DNA of 15,294 nucleotides. Source: SpSt-600 sp042408195. Its GTDB lineage: Bacteria > Chloroflexota > Anaerolineae > SpSt-600. Shown piece after piece: positions 1 through 8,849 of the stretch (position 1 is the first letter of the stretch; every line of letters begins with the position of its first letter). The position numbers and the translations under genes are program-made. The stretch is from assembly GCA_042408195.1 (NCBI GenBank), contig JBHOQL010000093.1, positions 1 through 15,294 of the forward strand, given 5' to 3'. The notes beneath the pieces are model-generated. The model saw nothing but the letters and a program-made list of their open reading frames with translations, searched no databases and was not told where the DNA came from.

Positions 1-28
1 TGTGCCTACCCTCATTGGCTTTAGGCTT

Positions 29-116
29 GCCCCGGTTCAGAGTCTTACTAATAGGGGTTTAGAATTTGGCCGTTGCATCCTTTCTTACTCTGGGGGCACA
101 TCCCTTAAACCCCTAA
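29..116 (-). other. possible pseudoknotted RNA in the rpsL 3' intercistronic region
   Basis: Positions 1-176 contain no supportable gene on either strand. On the minus strand, 115-106 (TAGGGGTTTA) is perfectly complementary to 61-52 (TAAACCCCTA). A second pairing joins 97-87 (GCCCCCAGAGT) with 43-38 and 33-29 (ACTCTG and GGGGC, separated by a 4-nt bulge). The two helices interleave, as in an H-type pseudoknot. In E. coli the rpsL-rpsG intercistronic mRNA is the S7 repressor site; whether rpsG follows here lies outside the window. A weaker hairpin, GAAACC/GGTTTC at 148-153 and 162-167, sits just after rpsL but has no U-tract, so it is not a normal terminator. Confidence 0.3.
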
Positions 117-176
117 GCTGGCTCCAAGTAATTAGGATGCACGCTCTGAAACCGCCAGCAGGGTTTCACTATATGG

Positions 177-608
177 TTACTTCTCGGAACTCTTCTTGGG
201 CCTCTTCGCCCCGTATTTGGAACGGCCCTGGCGCCTTCCTTCCACCCCTGCCGAATCCAGGGCTCCGCGCACTATGTGGTAACGAATGCCGGGAAGGTCC
301 TTGACGCGCCCTCCCCTTACCAGGACCACGGAGTGTTCTTGGAGGTTATGGCCTTCGCCAGGGATATAAGCTGTTACTTCAATGCCGTTGGTAAGGCGAA
401 CTCTCGCTATCTTGCGCAGGGCGGAGTTAGGCTTCTTGGGAGTCATGGTCCTGACTTGTATACATACGCCTCGCTTTTGAGGATTGCCTTTGGGCATCTT
501 TTTGAGTTCGTTCTTGAGAGCGTTATAGGAGTAGAGCAGAGCTGGAGCCTTGGACTTGCTCTTGACCTTTTTTCGACCTTTGCGCACCAATTGGTTTATG
601 GTGGGCAC
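177..608 (-). CDS. rpsL: 30S ribosomal protein S12
   Basis: S12 sits at the decoding centre of the 30S subunit and contributes to translational accuracy. The 143-residue product has the family core nearly end to end: the PQKRGVC segment (44-50), the TPKKPNSALRK loop (56-66; K58 and K59 are the positions around the E. coli K42 streptomycin site), the LTNGIEVTAYIPGEGHNLQEH stretch (72-92) and RVKDLPG (101-107). Wild-type lysines in both loops predict no S12-type streptomycin resistance. Relative to E. coli it has an insertion at about 24-43, as in Firmicutes S12, and a short basic tail. The start is GTG at 608, chosen because an AGGAGG-type ribosome binding site lies 7-8 nt upstream and the protein then begins MPTINQLVRK as expected. 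It starts 24 nt after rpoC and is probably cotranscribed with rpoBC. rpsG, fusA and tuf usually follow, but lie beyond the edge. Confidence 0.97.
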   Translation of the reverse strand: MPTINQLVRKGRKKVKSKSKAPALLYSYNALKNELKKMPKGNPQKRGVCIQVRTMTPKKPNSALRKIARVRLTNGIEVTAYIPGEGHNLQEHSVVLVRGGRVKDLPGIRYHIVRGALDSAGVEGRRQGRSKYGAKRPKKSSEK

Positions 609-632
609 TTCTATTCCTCCTCCCCGTAATTC

Positions 633-3600
633 TTAGGAATTTTCGCGAGCTAAAGCCGCTTCTTTAAGGCGCCTGTAGTGCTCAAAGCCTGTCCCAGCAG
701 GAATGAGGCGCCCTATTATAACGTTTTCCTTCAATCCGCGCAACTCGTCAATAGCTCCGCGGATAGCAGCGTCCGTCAGCACCCTGGTGGTTTCCTGGAA
801 AGAGGCCGCCGCGAAGAAGCTATCGGTAGCCAGAGCTGCTTTCGTTATACCCAGTAAGACTGGCACAGCCTCAGCTGGACGCCCTCCGCGAGCAATCACG
901 CGGCTGTTAGTTTCCTCGAACTCAAAGTGGTTCACTAGCTGCCCGGGAAGATAGTCTGTGTCTCCGGGAGATTTTACCCTGACCTTATCGGTCATTTGGC
1001 GTATGATTATTTCAATGTGTTTGTCATGGATGTTCACGCCCTGGGAGCGGTACACTTTCTGGATTTCCTGTAATAGGTAGAGCTGTGCTGCCTCACGCCC
1101 CAGTATTCTCATGATTTCTTTAGGGTTCTTAGCTCCCTCAGTTATCTGATCACCGGCCTCAATGTAGTCGCCCTTTTCCACCCTAAGCCTGGCAGCGGGC
1201 GGGATCTCGTAAATCCTCTCTTCTTTGTGTTCTCTGCGGATGATAGCCTTGTAAGTGCCGTCGCCATTGTTTTCCAGGAAGATCTGACCGGAAATCCTGG
1301 CTATTACGGTTCCATCTTCGGGCGTGGAGGCTATCACCATTCCCTCTTCCACCAACTGACCATCGTTAACCAGGATTTCCCCGCCAGCTGGGATGAAGTA
1401 CTCATCGGTTATTATTTGGGTGCTGGTGACCTTTACCTTGCGGGTATCACCCTCCCAGTATACGTCCACAACGCCAGAGATATCGGAGATTATAGCCTCG
1501 CCCTTGGGAGTGCGAGCCTCAAAGAGTTCTTCCACCCTGGGCAGGCCCTGAGTTATGTCTTCCATGGCCACGCCACCGGTGTGGAAGGTCCTGAGGGTGA
1601 GCTGGGTCCCAGGCTCTCCGATGGATTGGGCAGCGATTATTCCCACAGCTTCACCCACTCTTATGAGCCCACCACGACCCATGTCGCGGCCATAGCAAAG
1701 AGCACAGACACCGTACCGGGTTTCGCACTTCAGAGGGGTACGGACATAGACTTTATTTATCCCGGCCTTCTTTATCTTCTCAAAAGCGTCTTCATCTATC
1801 TCTTCATTCCGCCTAACTATGATTTTGCCGGTAGTTGGGTCTACGATATCAGCAGCAGCCATTCTTCCGATTATCCTTTCGGCAAAAGTCTGACCCATCA
1901 AGCGAGAGGATTCTTCGTCAATCCATATTCCGTTGAAAGTGCCACAATCGTATTCCCTGACGATAACTTCTTGGGCTACGTCCACCAGCCTACGGGTTAG
2001 GTAACCAGCGTCAGCGGTGCGGAGGGCAGTGTCAGCCAGACCCTTACGAGCACCGTGGGTGGAAAGGAAGTATTCGAGGGTCGTGAGCCCCTCCCAGAAG
2101 TTGGAGCGAATGGGTAAGGGGATGATGCGCCCTGATGGATCAGCCATAAGGCCACGCATCCCGGCCAGCTGGCGTATGGTCTGGATTCCACCCTTTGTTG
2201 CGCCCGAAATAGCCATCGCGCCCACGCTCTCATAGGGGTTGAGCTCTTTGGCCACCGCCAGGGAGATCTCTTCGGTCGCCCTTGTCCAGAGCTCAACGCT
2301 CTTCATGTACTGCTCCTCTTCGGTGATCACACCACGGCGGTACTGGCGGTTTATCTCTTCCACTTGGATCTCCGTCCGCCTCACTATCTCTTCTTTCTCC
2401 TTGGGTATCTTGATATCACTCATAGCCAGGGTGATGCCGCTGCGAGTAGCATATTTGAAGCCTAGGTCTTTGAGGGCATCCACTGTCTGAGCTGTGGCTT
2501 CCATTCCCAGTTTCCTGTAGCATTCTGCTACCAGTTCGCTCAAAGCTTTCTTGTCCATGACTTTGTTCTGGAAGCGGAGCTCTTCGGGCAGAGCCATGTT
2601 GAATATGACCCGTCCTGGTGTGGTTTCCACAAGCTGGGGTGGTTGGTCGGGTGAAGGCTTGGTCAGCACTTTGATCTTGGCGTGGAGGTCCACCACTCCC
2701 GTTTCGTAGGCGAGAACTACCTCATCAAAGTCGGCGAAGATCTTGCCCTCGCCCCTTGCCCCCTCCCTCATCAAGGTGAGGTAGTAGCAGCCCAAGACCA
2801 TGTCTTTGGTAGGCCCAACAATGGGCTCACCGCTGGCAGGTTTGAGGAGGTTGACAGAGGAAAGCATGAGTTCTCGGGCTTCCCTCACGGCCTCATCAGA
2901 AAGAGGCACGTGTACGGCCATCTGGTCTCCATCAAAGTCGGCATTGAAGGCCGGGCAAACTAAGGGATGGATCCGGATGGCTTGACCGTCTACCAGCACC
3001 ACTTCAAAGGCCTGAATGCCAAGGCGGTGGAGGGTAGGTGCACGGTTCAGAAGCACTGGCCTCTCTTTAACTACCTCCTCTAGAACATCCCACACAGCCG
3101 GGTCACGGCGCTCTACCATCCTTTTGGCGCTCTTTATGTTGTGAGCGTGGTTCTCCTCTATGAGTTTGCGGATAACGAAGGGCTTGAAGAGTTCCAGAGC
3201 CATATCCCTAGGGAGGCCACACTGATGTAGCTTGAGTTCAGGTCCCACCACGATCACGGAGCGGCCGGAGTAGTCCACGCGCTTGCCCAAGAGGTTGCGG
3301 CGGAACCGGCCTTGTTTCCCTCTAAGGATATCGGAGAGGCTACGGAGGCCTCGCTTCCCAGCTCCCACAAGGCCTGTGGGCTGGCGGCGCCCGCTGTCTA
3401 TGAGGGCATCAACGGCTTCCTGTAACATCCTTTTCTCGTTGCGGATGATTATTTCGGGAGCCCCCAGCTCCTTCAGCTTCTTGAGCCGATTGTTGCGGTT
3501 TATGACTCTCCGGTAGAGGTCGTTGAGGTCGCTCGTGGCGAACCGTCCACCGTCCAGAGGGACCATCGGTCTCAGCTCGGGGGGTATAACCGGCAAAACG

Positions 3601-4820
3601 GTCAGGATCATCCATTCAGGACGGTTGCCGCTTTTGCGTAGAGCCTCCACGATCTGCAGGCGCCTTATGGCCTTCTTGCGCCTCTGAGCTGATCGGGTGG
3701 TGTTGATTTCGTGCCTGAGCTCCTGAGCCATCTTGTCCAGGTCCAGGTTTTTGAGGATTTCATAGAGAGCCTCTGCCCCCATCCCTGCTTTGAAGACAGT
3801 TCCCCATTTCTCTTTGAGCTCTTGGTAACGGGCTTCACTCAGGACCTGGGTTACCTGAAGGCTCCGAAGCTCAGCCATTTCCTGGTCGTATTTGTCAATA
3901 ATTTCAAAGATTATATCCTCGTAACGGGCCTTTATCGCATCCTTTTCCTCTTCGGCCTTGCGGATAAGGTGTTCCTTTTCAGCTTCAGCCTCAAGCTTTA
4001 TGTCCTCCTGGCGGCGCCTTATCCCTTCCTCTAAGTAGGAAAGGCGTTCCTGAGCTGCCCGGTTCAGCGCCGCCAGGTGCTCTCTAGAGACAACCTCTCC
4101 TTCCTGAAGGAGAATTTCATCGCTCCAGGGTATCCGGATAGTCTCAGGAGAAGGGGAGCCCATGAGTGTTTCCAGCTTCTCCTGAAGGGCACGCCCCTGC
4201 CCAGTTATTTCATCGCTCATAGAATAGAGTTGCTCCTCCAGCTCCTGTATCTGAGCCTTAACCCTGTTGCTGATTTCCTCCAATTCCCTCTTGAGCCTTC
4301 TATCTACCTCTTCAATTTGGGCGTTTATCTCGGCATCAATTTTGGCCAAACGGGCGAGGCGTTCCTTCTCCAAGCGATTGAGGGCTCTGGACCGAGCCTC
4401 TTCATCCACCTCAGTAATGATGTATTGGGCAAAGTAGATTACCCTCTCCAGGTTACGAGGGGATATATCCAAGAGGAGACCAAGACGGCTCGGTATCCCC
4501 CGGACGTACCAAATATGGGCGACCGGAGCAGCTAGCTCTATGTGCCCCATCCTCTCCCTCCGCACCCTAGACGGGGCTACTTCGACGCCGCACCGGTCGC
4601 AGATTATGCCTTTGTATTTGATTTTCTTGTACTTCCCGCAAGCACACTCCCAGTCCTTGACCGGGCCGAAGATCCGCTCGCAGAACAGACCATCCCTTTC
4701 GGGTTTAAGCGTCCGGTAATTTATAGTTTCAGGCCTTGTCACCTCTCCGTAAGACCAGGAACGGATCTGTTCGGGAGAGGCAAGGCTTATCCGGACCGAT
4801 ACAATGTTGTTGACTTCCAT
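633..4820 (-). CDS. rpoC: DNA-directed RNA polymerase subunit beta'
   Basis: The beta' subunit forms the clamp, the bridge helix and trigger loop, and holds the catalytic magnesium. In the 1395-residue product the N-terminal zinc site is C59, C61, C74, C77. The catalytic NADFDGDQMAVHVPL motif starts at N626, giving metal ligands D628, D630 and D632. The second zinc site is C959, C1032, C1039, C1042. The order of conserved blocks matches the family: RRNLLGKRVDYSGRS before the catalytic loop, then the bridge/trigger region with RGLMADPSGRIIPLPI, then AAQSIGEPGTQLTLRTFHTGG. A stretch at about 140-340 is rich in E, K and R and reads as coiled coil. It is an insertion between the VIYFAQYIITEVD segment and AGMGAEAL (A345) that many bacteria lack. 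The ATG is preceded by AAGGAGGTG, which overlaps the rpoB stop, so rpoC is likely translationally coupled to rpoB. Confidence 0.98.
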   Translation of the reverse strand: MEVNNIVSVRISLASPEQIRSWSYGEVTRPETINYRTLKPERDGLFCERIFGPVKDWECACGKYKKIKYKGIICDRCGVEVAPSRVRRERMGHIELAAPVAHIWYVRGIPSRLGLLLDISPRNLERVIYFAQYIITEVDEEARSRALNRLEKERLARLAKIDAEINAQIEEVDRRLKRELEEISNRVKAQIQELEEQLYSMSDEITGQGRALQEKLETLMGSPSPETIRIPWSDEILLQEGEVVSREHLAALNRAAQERLSYLEEGIRRRQEDIKLEAEAEKEHLIRKAEEEKDAIKARYEDIIFEIIDKYDQEMAELRSLQVTQVLSEARYQELKEKWGTVFKAGMGAEALYEILKNLDLDKMAQELRHEINTTRSAQRRKKAIRRLQIVEALRKSGNRPEWMILTVLPVIPPELRPMVPLDGGRFATSDLNDLYRRVINRNNRLKKLKELGAPEIIIRNEKRMLQEAVDALIDSGRRQPTGLVGAGKRGLRSLSDILRGKQGRFRRNLLGKRVDYSGRSVIVVGPELKLHQCGLPRDMALELFKPFVIRKLIEENHAHNIKSAKRMVERRDPAVWDVLEEVVKERPVLLNRAPTLHRLGIQAFEVVLVDGQAIRIHPLVCPAFNADFDGDQMAVHVPLSDEAVREARELMLSSVNLLKPASGEPIVGPTKDMVLGCYYLTLMREGARGEGKIFADFDEVVLAYETGVVDLHAKIKVLTKPSPDQPPQLVETTPGRVIFNMALPEELRFQNKVMDKKALSELVAECYRKLGMEATAQTVDALKDLGFKYATRSGITLAMSDIKIPKEKEEIVRRTEIQVEEINRQYRRGVITEEEQYMKSVELWTRATEEISLAVAKELNPYESVGAMAISGATKGGIQTIRQLAGMRGLMADPSGRIIPLPIRSNFWEGLTTLEYFLSTHGARKGLADTALRTADAGYLTRRLVDVAQEVIVREYDCGTFNGIWIDEESSRLMGQTFAERIIGRMAAADIVDPTTGKIIVRRNEEIDEDAFEKIKKAGINKVYVRTPLKCETRYGVCALCYGRDMGRGGLIRVGEAVGIIAAQSIGEPGTQLTLRTFHTGGVAMEDITQGLPRVEELFEARTPKGEAIISDISGVVDVYWEGDTRKVKVTSTQIITDEYFIPAGGEILVNDGQLVEEGMVIASTPEDGTVIARISGQIFLENNGDGTYKAIIRREHKEERIYEIPPAARLRVEKGDYIEAGDQITEGAKNPKEIMRILGREAAQLYLLQEIQKVYRSQGVNIHDKHIEIIIRQMTDKVRVKSPGDTDYLPGQLVNHFEFEETNSRVIARGGRPAEAVPVLLGITKAALATDSFFAAASFQETTRVLTDAAIRGAIDELRGLKENVIIGRLIPAGTGFEHYRRLKEAALARENS

Positions 4821-4832
4821 AAAAGCACCTCC

Positions 4833-7800
4833 TTATTTGCTCAGAAGCTTTCGAGCAAGGTCAAAGCTTCCGAAGCCCAGAGGAATGGGCTTTTCCTCCT
4901 TTTCTTCTTTACCAAAGGTGTATTTCTCACCCTTAGCGTCGTAAACCTCAACCGCCAATCCGAGCGACTGAAGCTCTTTAACCAAGACTTTGAAAGATTC
5001 AGGCATCTCAGGCCCTAAAATCCTGTCCCCTCTAACTATGGCTTCGTAGGTTTTGAGGCGGCCGATGGTATCATCGGATTTAATGGTGAGCATTTCTTGA
5101 AGGGTATGGGCAGCGCCGTAAGCCTCCAGAGCCCATACTTCCATTTCACCGAACCTCTGACCTCCGAACTGGGCTTTGCCGCCGAGCGGCTGTTGGGTTA
5201 CCAGAGAGTAAGGACCAGTAGAGCGGGCATGCACTTTGTCTTCCACCAGGTGAATGAGTTTCATCACAAACATGACTCCAACAGTCACTGGCTGATCGTA
5301 AGGCTCGCCGGTTTTGCCATCGTAGAGTATCATCTTACCAGTGGTGGGAATGGGCTGACCCGTCTCCTTGCTGACCTTTACAGCTATCTCCATAAGCTGC
5401 TCTTCGGTGGTATCTTCAAGAGATGGGTACTCACCCGTGAGGGAGCCTATCCACTCCCGCAGGCAAACTAGCCTGGCCAGGCGGTCAGCCTCACGACGGG
5501 CTTCCAAAGGCCTAGGGTCATCCTCAAAGACCAGGATAGCATCGGGGTCATAGCCCTTTTCCCTGAGCCATTCCCTCAGAGCAGCCCGGCGAGCGTAGAC
5601 CCAATCCTCCATAAGCCTTTCAGGGTCATAGCGGTCGCCGATCCACTCCACAAGGTAGAGCCTTCGAGCCTCTTCATCGTCCTCTATATCCTTAGGATTG
5701 TAGTTTATGGACTTGAGCCACTGCCACGCCCTCTCAGTGACTTCTTCCCAGGCCTTGTCTATGAGCCAGGCTCGGGCCAGCTCCGCAAAGACCTCATCTT
5801 GATCAGCTCCATCAAAGACGGGGCTTATCGCCCTGAAGCCAAGGCGATAGGCGGCCCAGCCCAAGTGGGTTTCCAAAATCTGACCCAAGTTCATGCGGGC
5901 CGGGACCCCCAACGGGTTAAGGATAACCTCAATAGGCGTGCCGTCGGCGAGGAAAGGCATATCTTCCACAGGCACCACTTTGGATATTACTCCTTTGTTC
6001 CCGTGACGGCCTGCCATTTTATCGCCCTCGGTGAGTTTGCGGCGCTGGGCCACATAGACTTTGACGGCTTTCTCAACGCCTGGAGGCAGGTCTTTGTACT
6101 GATCCCTGGAAAACTCCGCCACCGAGATCACCACTCCTCTTTCGCCGTGAGGCATTCTCAGACTTGTGTCCCGGACATCCCTAGCTCTTTCGCCGAAAAT
6201 AGCCCTGAGGAGTCTCTCCTCAGGGGAGAGCTCCGTTTCACCCTTGGGGGTCACCTTGCCTACCAGGATGTCGTTGGGCCCCACGTGGGCTCCTATACGG
6301 ATTATGCCATTCTCATCCAAGTCTCTTAGCTGATCCTCGCCAACGTTGGGGATATCTCTCGTGATTTCCTCTGGCCCGAGCTTTGTATCTACAGCTTCAG
6401 TTTCATATTCCTCAATGTGAATTGAGGTGTAAATGTCTTCCTGGACAAGGGCTTCGCTCACCAGAACAGCGTCCTCATAGTTGCCGCCCTCCCAGGAGAT
6501 AAAGGCCACTAAAACGTTTTGGCCCAAAGCAAGTTCGCCGTTCTGGGTCGAGCTGGAGTCGGCCAGGACCTGGCCTTTCTTGACCTTCTGCCCTTTGCTC
6601 ACTAAAGGCCGCTGATCTATACAAGTGGCTTGGTTGGAACGCTGATAGCGCTTAAGAGGGTAAACGTGGAGACCATTTTCACCCTTTACGACGATTTGGG
6701 TAGAAGTTACACTCACTACCTCGCCATCCTCCTCCGCCAGAACAACCTGACCAGAATCCTTAGCCACATAGTATTCCATGCCCGTGGACACAATAGGAGT
6801 CTCAGGCTTCACCAGAGGTACAGCCTGACGCTGCATGTTGGACCCCATGAGAGCTCGGTTGGCGTCGTCGTGTTCAAGGAATGGGATCAGAGAGGCAGAG
6901 ACACTCACTATTTGCTTTGGCGATACGTCCATATATTCAACCTGGTCCACAGGCCGGATAGCGAATTGCTGCTGATGACGAACAGTGACTTTGTCGGTCA
7001 GGAAATGGCCTTTAGAGTCCAAAGGTACCCCTGCTTGGGCTATCACGTACTGGTCCTCTTCGTCCGCTGAGAGATAGACGATCTCATCGGTAACTCTAGG
7101 TCTTATTTTTATTTCGCGGTAGGGCAAGCGGCTTATCCTTTCAGCCAATTCAGGTGTTATCTCGGTCCCGGCCTCAGCCACGAGCTCTCCGGTAGCGGGG
7201 TCGATGATCCTCTCCCTGAGGATGTTGCCCACCAGATGATTAACGCTATTCGGGACCTTGTTTATTACTTTGCGGTAAGGAGTCTCCAGGAAGCCGAACT
7301 CGCTCACCCGGGCATAGGTGGCAAGGCTTCCGATTAGGCCGATGTTGGGACCTTCAGGGGTCTCAATAGGGCATATGCGACCGTAGTGTGAGTTGTGGAC
7401 GTCGCGGACTTCAAAGCCTGCTCTCTCCCGCTTCAGCCCTCCCGGTCCCAGGGCCGATACTCTCCGCTTGTGGGTGAGTTCAGCCAGAGGATTGGTTTGG
7501 TCCATAAATTGGGAAAGTTGGCTACCCCCGAAGAACTCCCTGAGAGCAGCCACGACCGGCCTTATGTTTATAAGGGAGAGAGGAGTCACTTCTTCTGGCT
7601 CCTTTATGCTCATCCTCTCCTTAACTGCCCTCTCCAGACGCAGCAGGCCTACTCTCATTTGGTTTTGAATGAGTTCTCCTACAGTCCTAACCCTTCTGTT
7701 TCCCAAATGGTCGATATCGTCCTCGCGCTCTACCCCATTGTTGATTAAAATCATCTTCTCAACTACTTTGACCAAATCTTCCCTGGTGAGAGTTCTGTGG

Positions 7801-8660
7801 TCTATGGGAATATCCAAACCGAGGCTCCGATTCAGCTTATAACGTCCCATCTTTCCAAGATCGTAACGGCGCGGGTTGAAGAAAAGGGCTGTTAGGTAAG
7901 CCCTAGCGTTCTCGGGGTTGGCAGGTTCGCCAGGCCTCATTCTCTTGTAAATCTCCACCAGAGCCTCTTCAGTGCTCTTGGTCGGGTCGGCTTCTATAGT
8001 GGATTTTATGTAAGCGTGTTCAGGCATCGTATCAACGTTCTCGTAGAGAGCCAGAAGCTCCTGATCGGTCCCATAGCCTAAAGCTCTGAGGAGAATAGTA
8101 ACGGGCATCTTTCGCTTGCGCTCAATTTTTACCGAAATGACATCGCGCTTGGAAGTTTCAAACTCCAACCACGCTCCTCGATTGGGGATAAGTTTTGCAT
8201 AACACAACTGCCGGCCTGTTGCTCTGTCTTCCTCCAGAGAAAAGTAAACGCCTGGGGAACGCAAGAGCTGGTTAACTACAACCCTTTCTGCGCCATTTAT
8301 GATGAAAGTGCCTTTTTCTGTCATGAGAGGGAAATCGCCGAAGAATATGCGCTGTTCTTGGATTTCTCCCGTTTCATTGTTCACAAGGCGCACTTTCACC
8401 CAGAGGGGAGCAGCATAGGTTAAATCCCGGAGCTTGCATTCCTCTACAGTGTATTTAGGTTTTCCGAATTCGTAGTCCAGGAAATGCAGTTCCAGGACCT
8501 TGTTGTAGCTCTGAATTGGGGAAATCTCCTCAAACAGTTCCCTCAGCCCCTCCTCTTGAAACCAGCGGTAGGAATCCAGCTGAACTTGAATCAAATTCGG
8601 GAGGGGGAGGATTTCCTCTATTCGAGCATAATTTTTCTTGCCGGAGAGAATTAACTGCAT
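4833..8660 (-). CDS. rpoB: DNA-directed RNA polymerase subunit beta
   Basis: The beta subunit of RNA polymerase, 1275 residues. Conserved blocks appear in family order: GTFIINGAERVVVNQLLRSPG near the N-terminus, the rifampicin region with GSQLSQFMDQTNPL and THKRRVSALGPGGL, the segment CPIETPEGPNIGLIGSLATYA, KMAGRHGNKGV, and the C-terminal STGPYSLVTQQPLGGKAQFG with GGQRFGEMEVWALEAYGAA. The E. coli D516, H526 and S531 equivalents are present, so rifampicin sensitivity is expected; the N518 position is Thr. Between FDGA (F949) and GKMILYDGKTGEP (G1108) there is an approximately 140-residue charged insertion, where shorter beta subunits have only a brief link. It is in the general area of the lineage-specific beta inserts known in other bacteria. 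The start is ATG at 8660, with GGAGGAGGTG about 8 nt upstream. It is the first gene of rpoB-rpoC-rpsL and has its own promoter. The usual rplKAJL genes are absent upstream. Confidence 0.98.
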   Translation of the reverse strand: MQLILSGKKNYARIEEILPLPNLIQVQLDSYRWFQEEGLRELFEEISPIQSYNKVLELHFLDYEFGKPKYTVEECKLRDLTYAAPLWVKVRLVNNETGEIQEQRIFFGDFPLMTEKGTFIINGAERVVVNQLLRSPGVYFSLEEDRATGRQLCYAKLIPNRGAWLEFETSKRDVISVKIERKRKMPVTILLRALGYGTDQELLALYENVDTMPEHAYIKSTIEADPTKSTEEALVEIYKRMRPGEPANPENARAYLTALFFNPRRYDLGKMGRYKLNRSLGLDIPIDHRTLTREDLVKVVEKMILINNGVEREDDIDHLGNRRVRTVGELIQNQMRVGLLRLERAVKERMSIKEPEEVTPLSLINIRPVVAALREFFGGSQLSQFMDQTNPLAELTHKRRVSALGPGGLKRERAGFEVRDVHNSHYGRICPIETPEGPNIGLIGSLATYARVSEFGFLETPYRKVINKVPNSVNHLVGNILRERIIDPATGELVAEAGTEITPELAERISRLPYREIKIRPRVTDEIVYLSADEEDQYVIAQAGVPLDSKGHFLTDKVTVRHQQQFAIRPVDQVEYMDVSPKQIVSVSASLIPFLEHDDANRALMGSNMQRQAVPLVKPETPIVSTGMEYYVAKDSGQVVLAEEDGEVVSVTSTQIVVKGENGLHVYPLKRYQRSNQATCIDQRPLVSKGQKVKKGQVLADSSSTQNGELALGQNVLVAFISWEGGNYEDAVLVSEALVQEDIYTSIHIEEYETEAVDTKLGPEEITRDIPNVGEDQLRDLDENGIIRIGAHVGPNDILVGKVTPKGETELSPEERLLRAIFGERARDVRDTSLRMPHGERGVVISVAEFSRDQYKDLPPGVEKAVKVYVAQRRKLTEGDKMAGRHGNKGVISKVVPVEDMPFLADGTPIEVILNPLGVPARMNLGQILETHLGWAAYRLGFRAISPVFDGADQDEVFAELARAWLIDKAWEEVTERAWQWLKSINYNPKDIEDDEEARRLYLVEWIGDRYDPERLMEDWVYARRAALREWLREKGYDPDAILVFEDDPRPLEARREADRLARLVCLREWIGSLTGEYPSLEDTTEEQLMEIAVKVSKETGQPIPTTGKMILYDGKTGEPYDQPVTVGVMFVMKLIHLVEDKVHARSTGPYSLVTQQPLGGKAQFGGQRFGEMEVWALEAYGAAHTLQEMLTIKSDDTIGRLKTYEAIVRGDRILGPEMPESFKVLVKELQSLGLAVEVYDAKGEKYTFGKEEKEEKPIPLGFGSFDLARKLLSK

Positions 8661-8707
8661 GAATTAAACACCTCCTCCGGATTATTGCTAGTTAATTTTC
8701 CAAAGTT

Positions 8708-8800
8708 CCTGCACAACAGCAGGGGTTAAAGCACAAGCGGCTTTATTAACGGAGAAAAACAGCACCCTTCCCCGGGTCTCCAGGAGAGAAGCACCCCTGC
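8708..8800 (-). promoter_or_regulatory. attenuator-like competing pairings in the rpoB 5' leader
   Basis: The predicted leader is about 150 nt. Three elements read on the minus strand are A = GCAGGGGT (8800-8793), B = ACCCCTGC (8726-8719) and C = GCAGG (8712-8708). A and B are perfect 8-bp complements. B and C can instead form a 5-bp hairpin with loop TGTTGT. These pairings exclude each other. Neither helix is followed by a U-run, so this is not a classical intrinsic terminator. A weaker possible pairing joins TCTCCG (8755-8750) with the Shine-Dalgarno part CGGAGG (8679-8674). The complementarity is seen in the sequence; a regulatory role is inference. Confidence 0.35.
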
Positions 8801-8809
8801 TAGAGCCAT
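8726..8809 (-). CDS. possible leader peptide upstream of rpoB
   Basis: A 27-codon reading frame lies wholly inside the rpoB leader. Its ATG (8809-8807) would be only about 4 nt from the transcription start predicted from the -10 box, so it would have to be translated as a leaderless message; no Shine-Dalgarno sequence precedes it. It covers element A of the competing pairings and its TAA (8728-8726) touches element B. A translating ribosome would therefore change which helix can form. The product is hydrophobic at both ends and contains GEGCC in the middle. I do not recognise it, and a short open frame like this can arise by chance. Confidence 0.18.
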   Translation of the reverse strand: MALAGVLLSWRPGEGCCFSPLIKPLVL

Positions 8810-8819
8810 GCAATCTATT

Positions 8820-8847
8820 ATTATAACATGATTTTTGCTCTTGTCAA
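8820..8847 (-). promoter_or_regulatory. sigma-70/SigA-type promoter of rpoB-rpoC-rpsL
   Basis: On the minus strand, an exact TTGACA (8847-8842) and an exact TATAAT (8825-8820) are separated by 16 nt. The start site would fall near 8813, giving an approximately 150-nt leader before the rpoB ATG. A housekeeping promoter with both hexamers perfect suits an RNA polymerase operon separated from the ribosomal stalk genes. Confidence 0.85.
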
Positions 8848-8849
8848 AT

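Noticed and set aside
1227..2000. Long plus-strand frame of 257 codons inside rpoC
   Set aside because: It is exactly antisense to the conserved C-terminal half of beta', with no ribosome binding site and no recognisable family.
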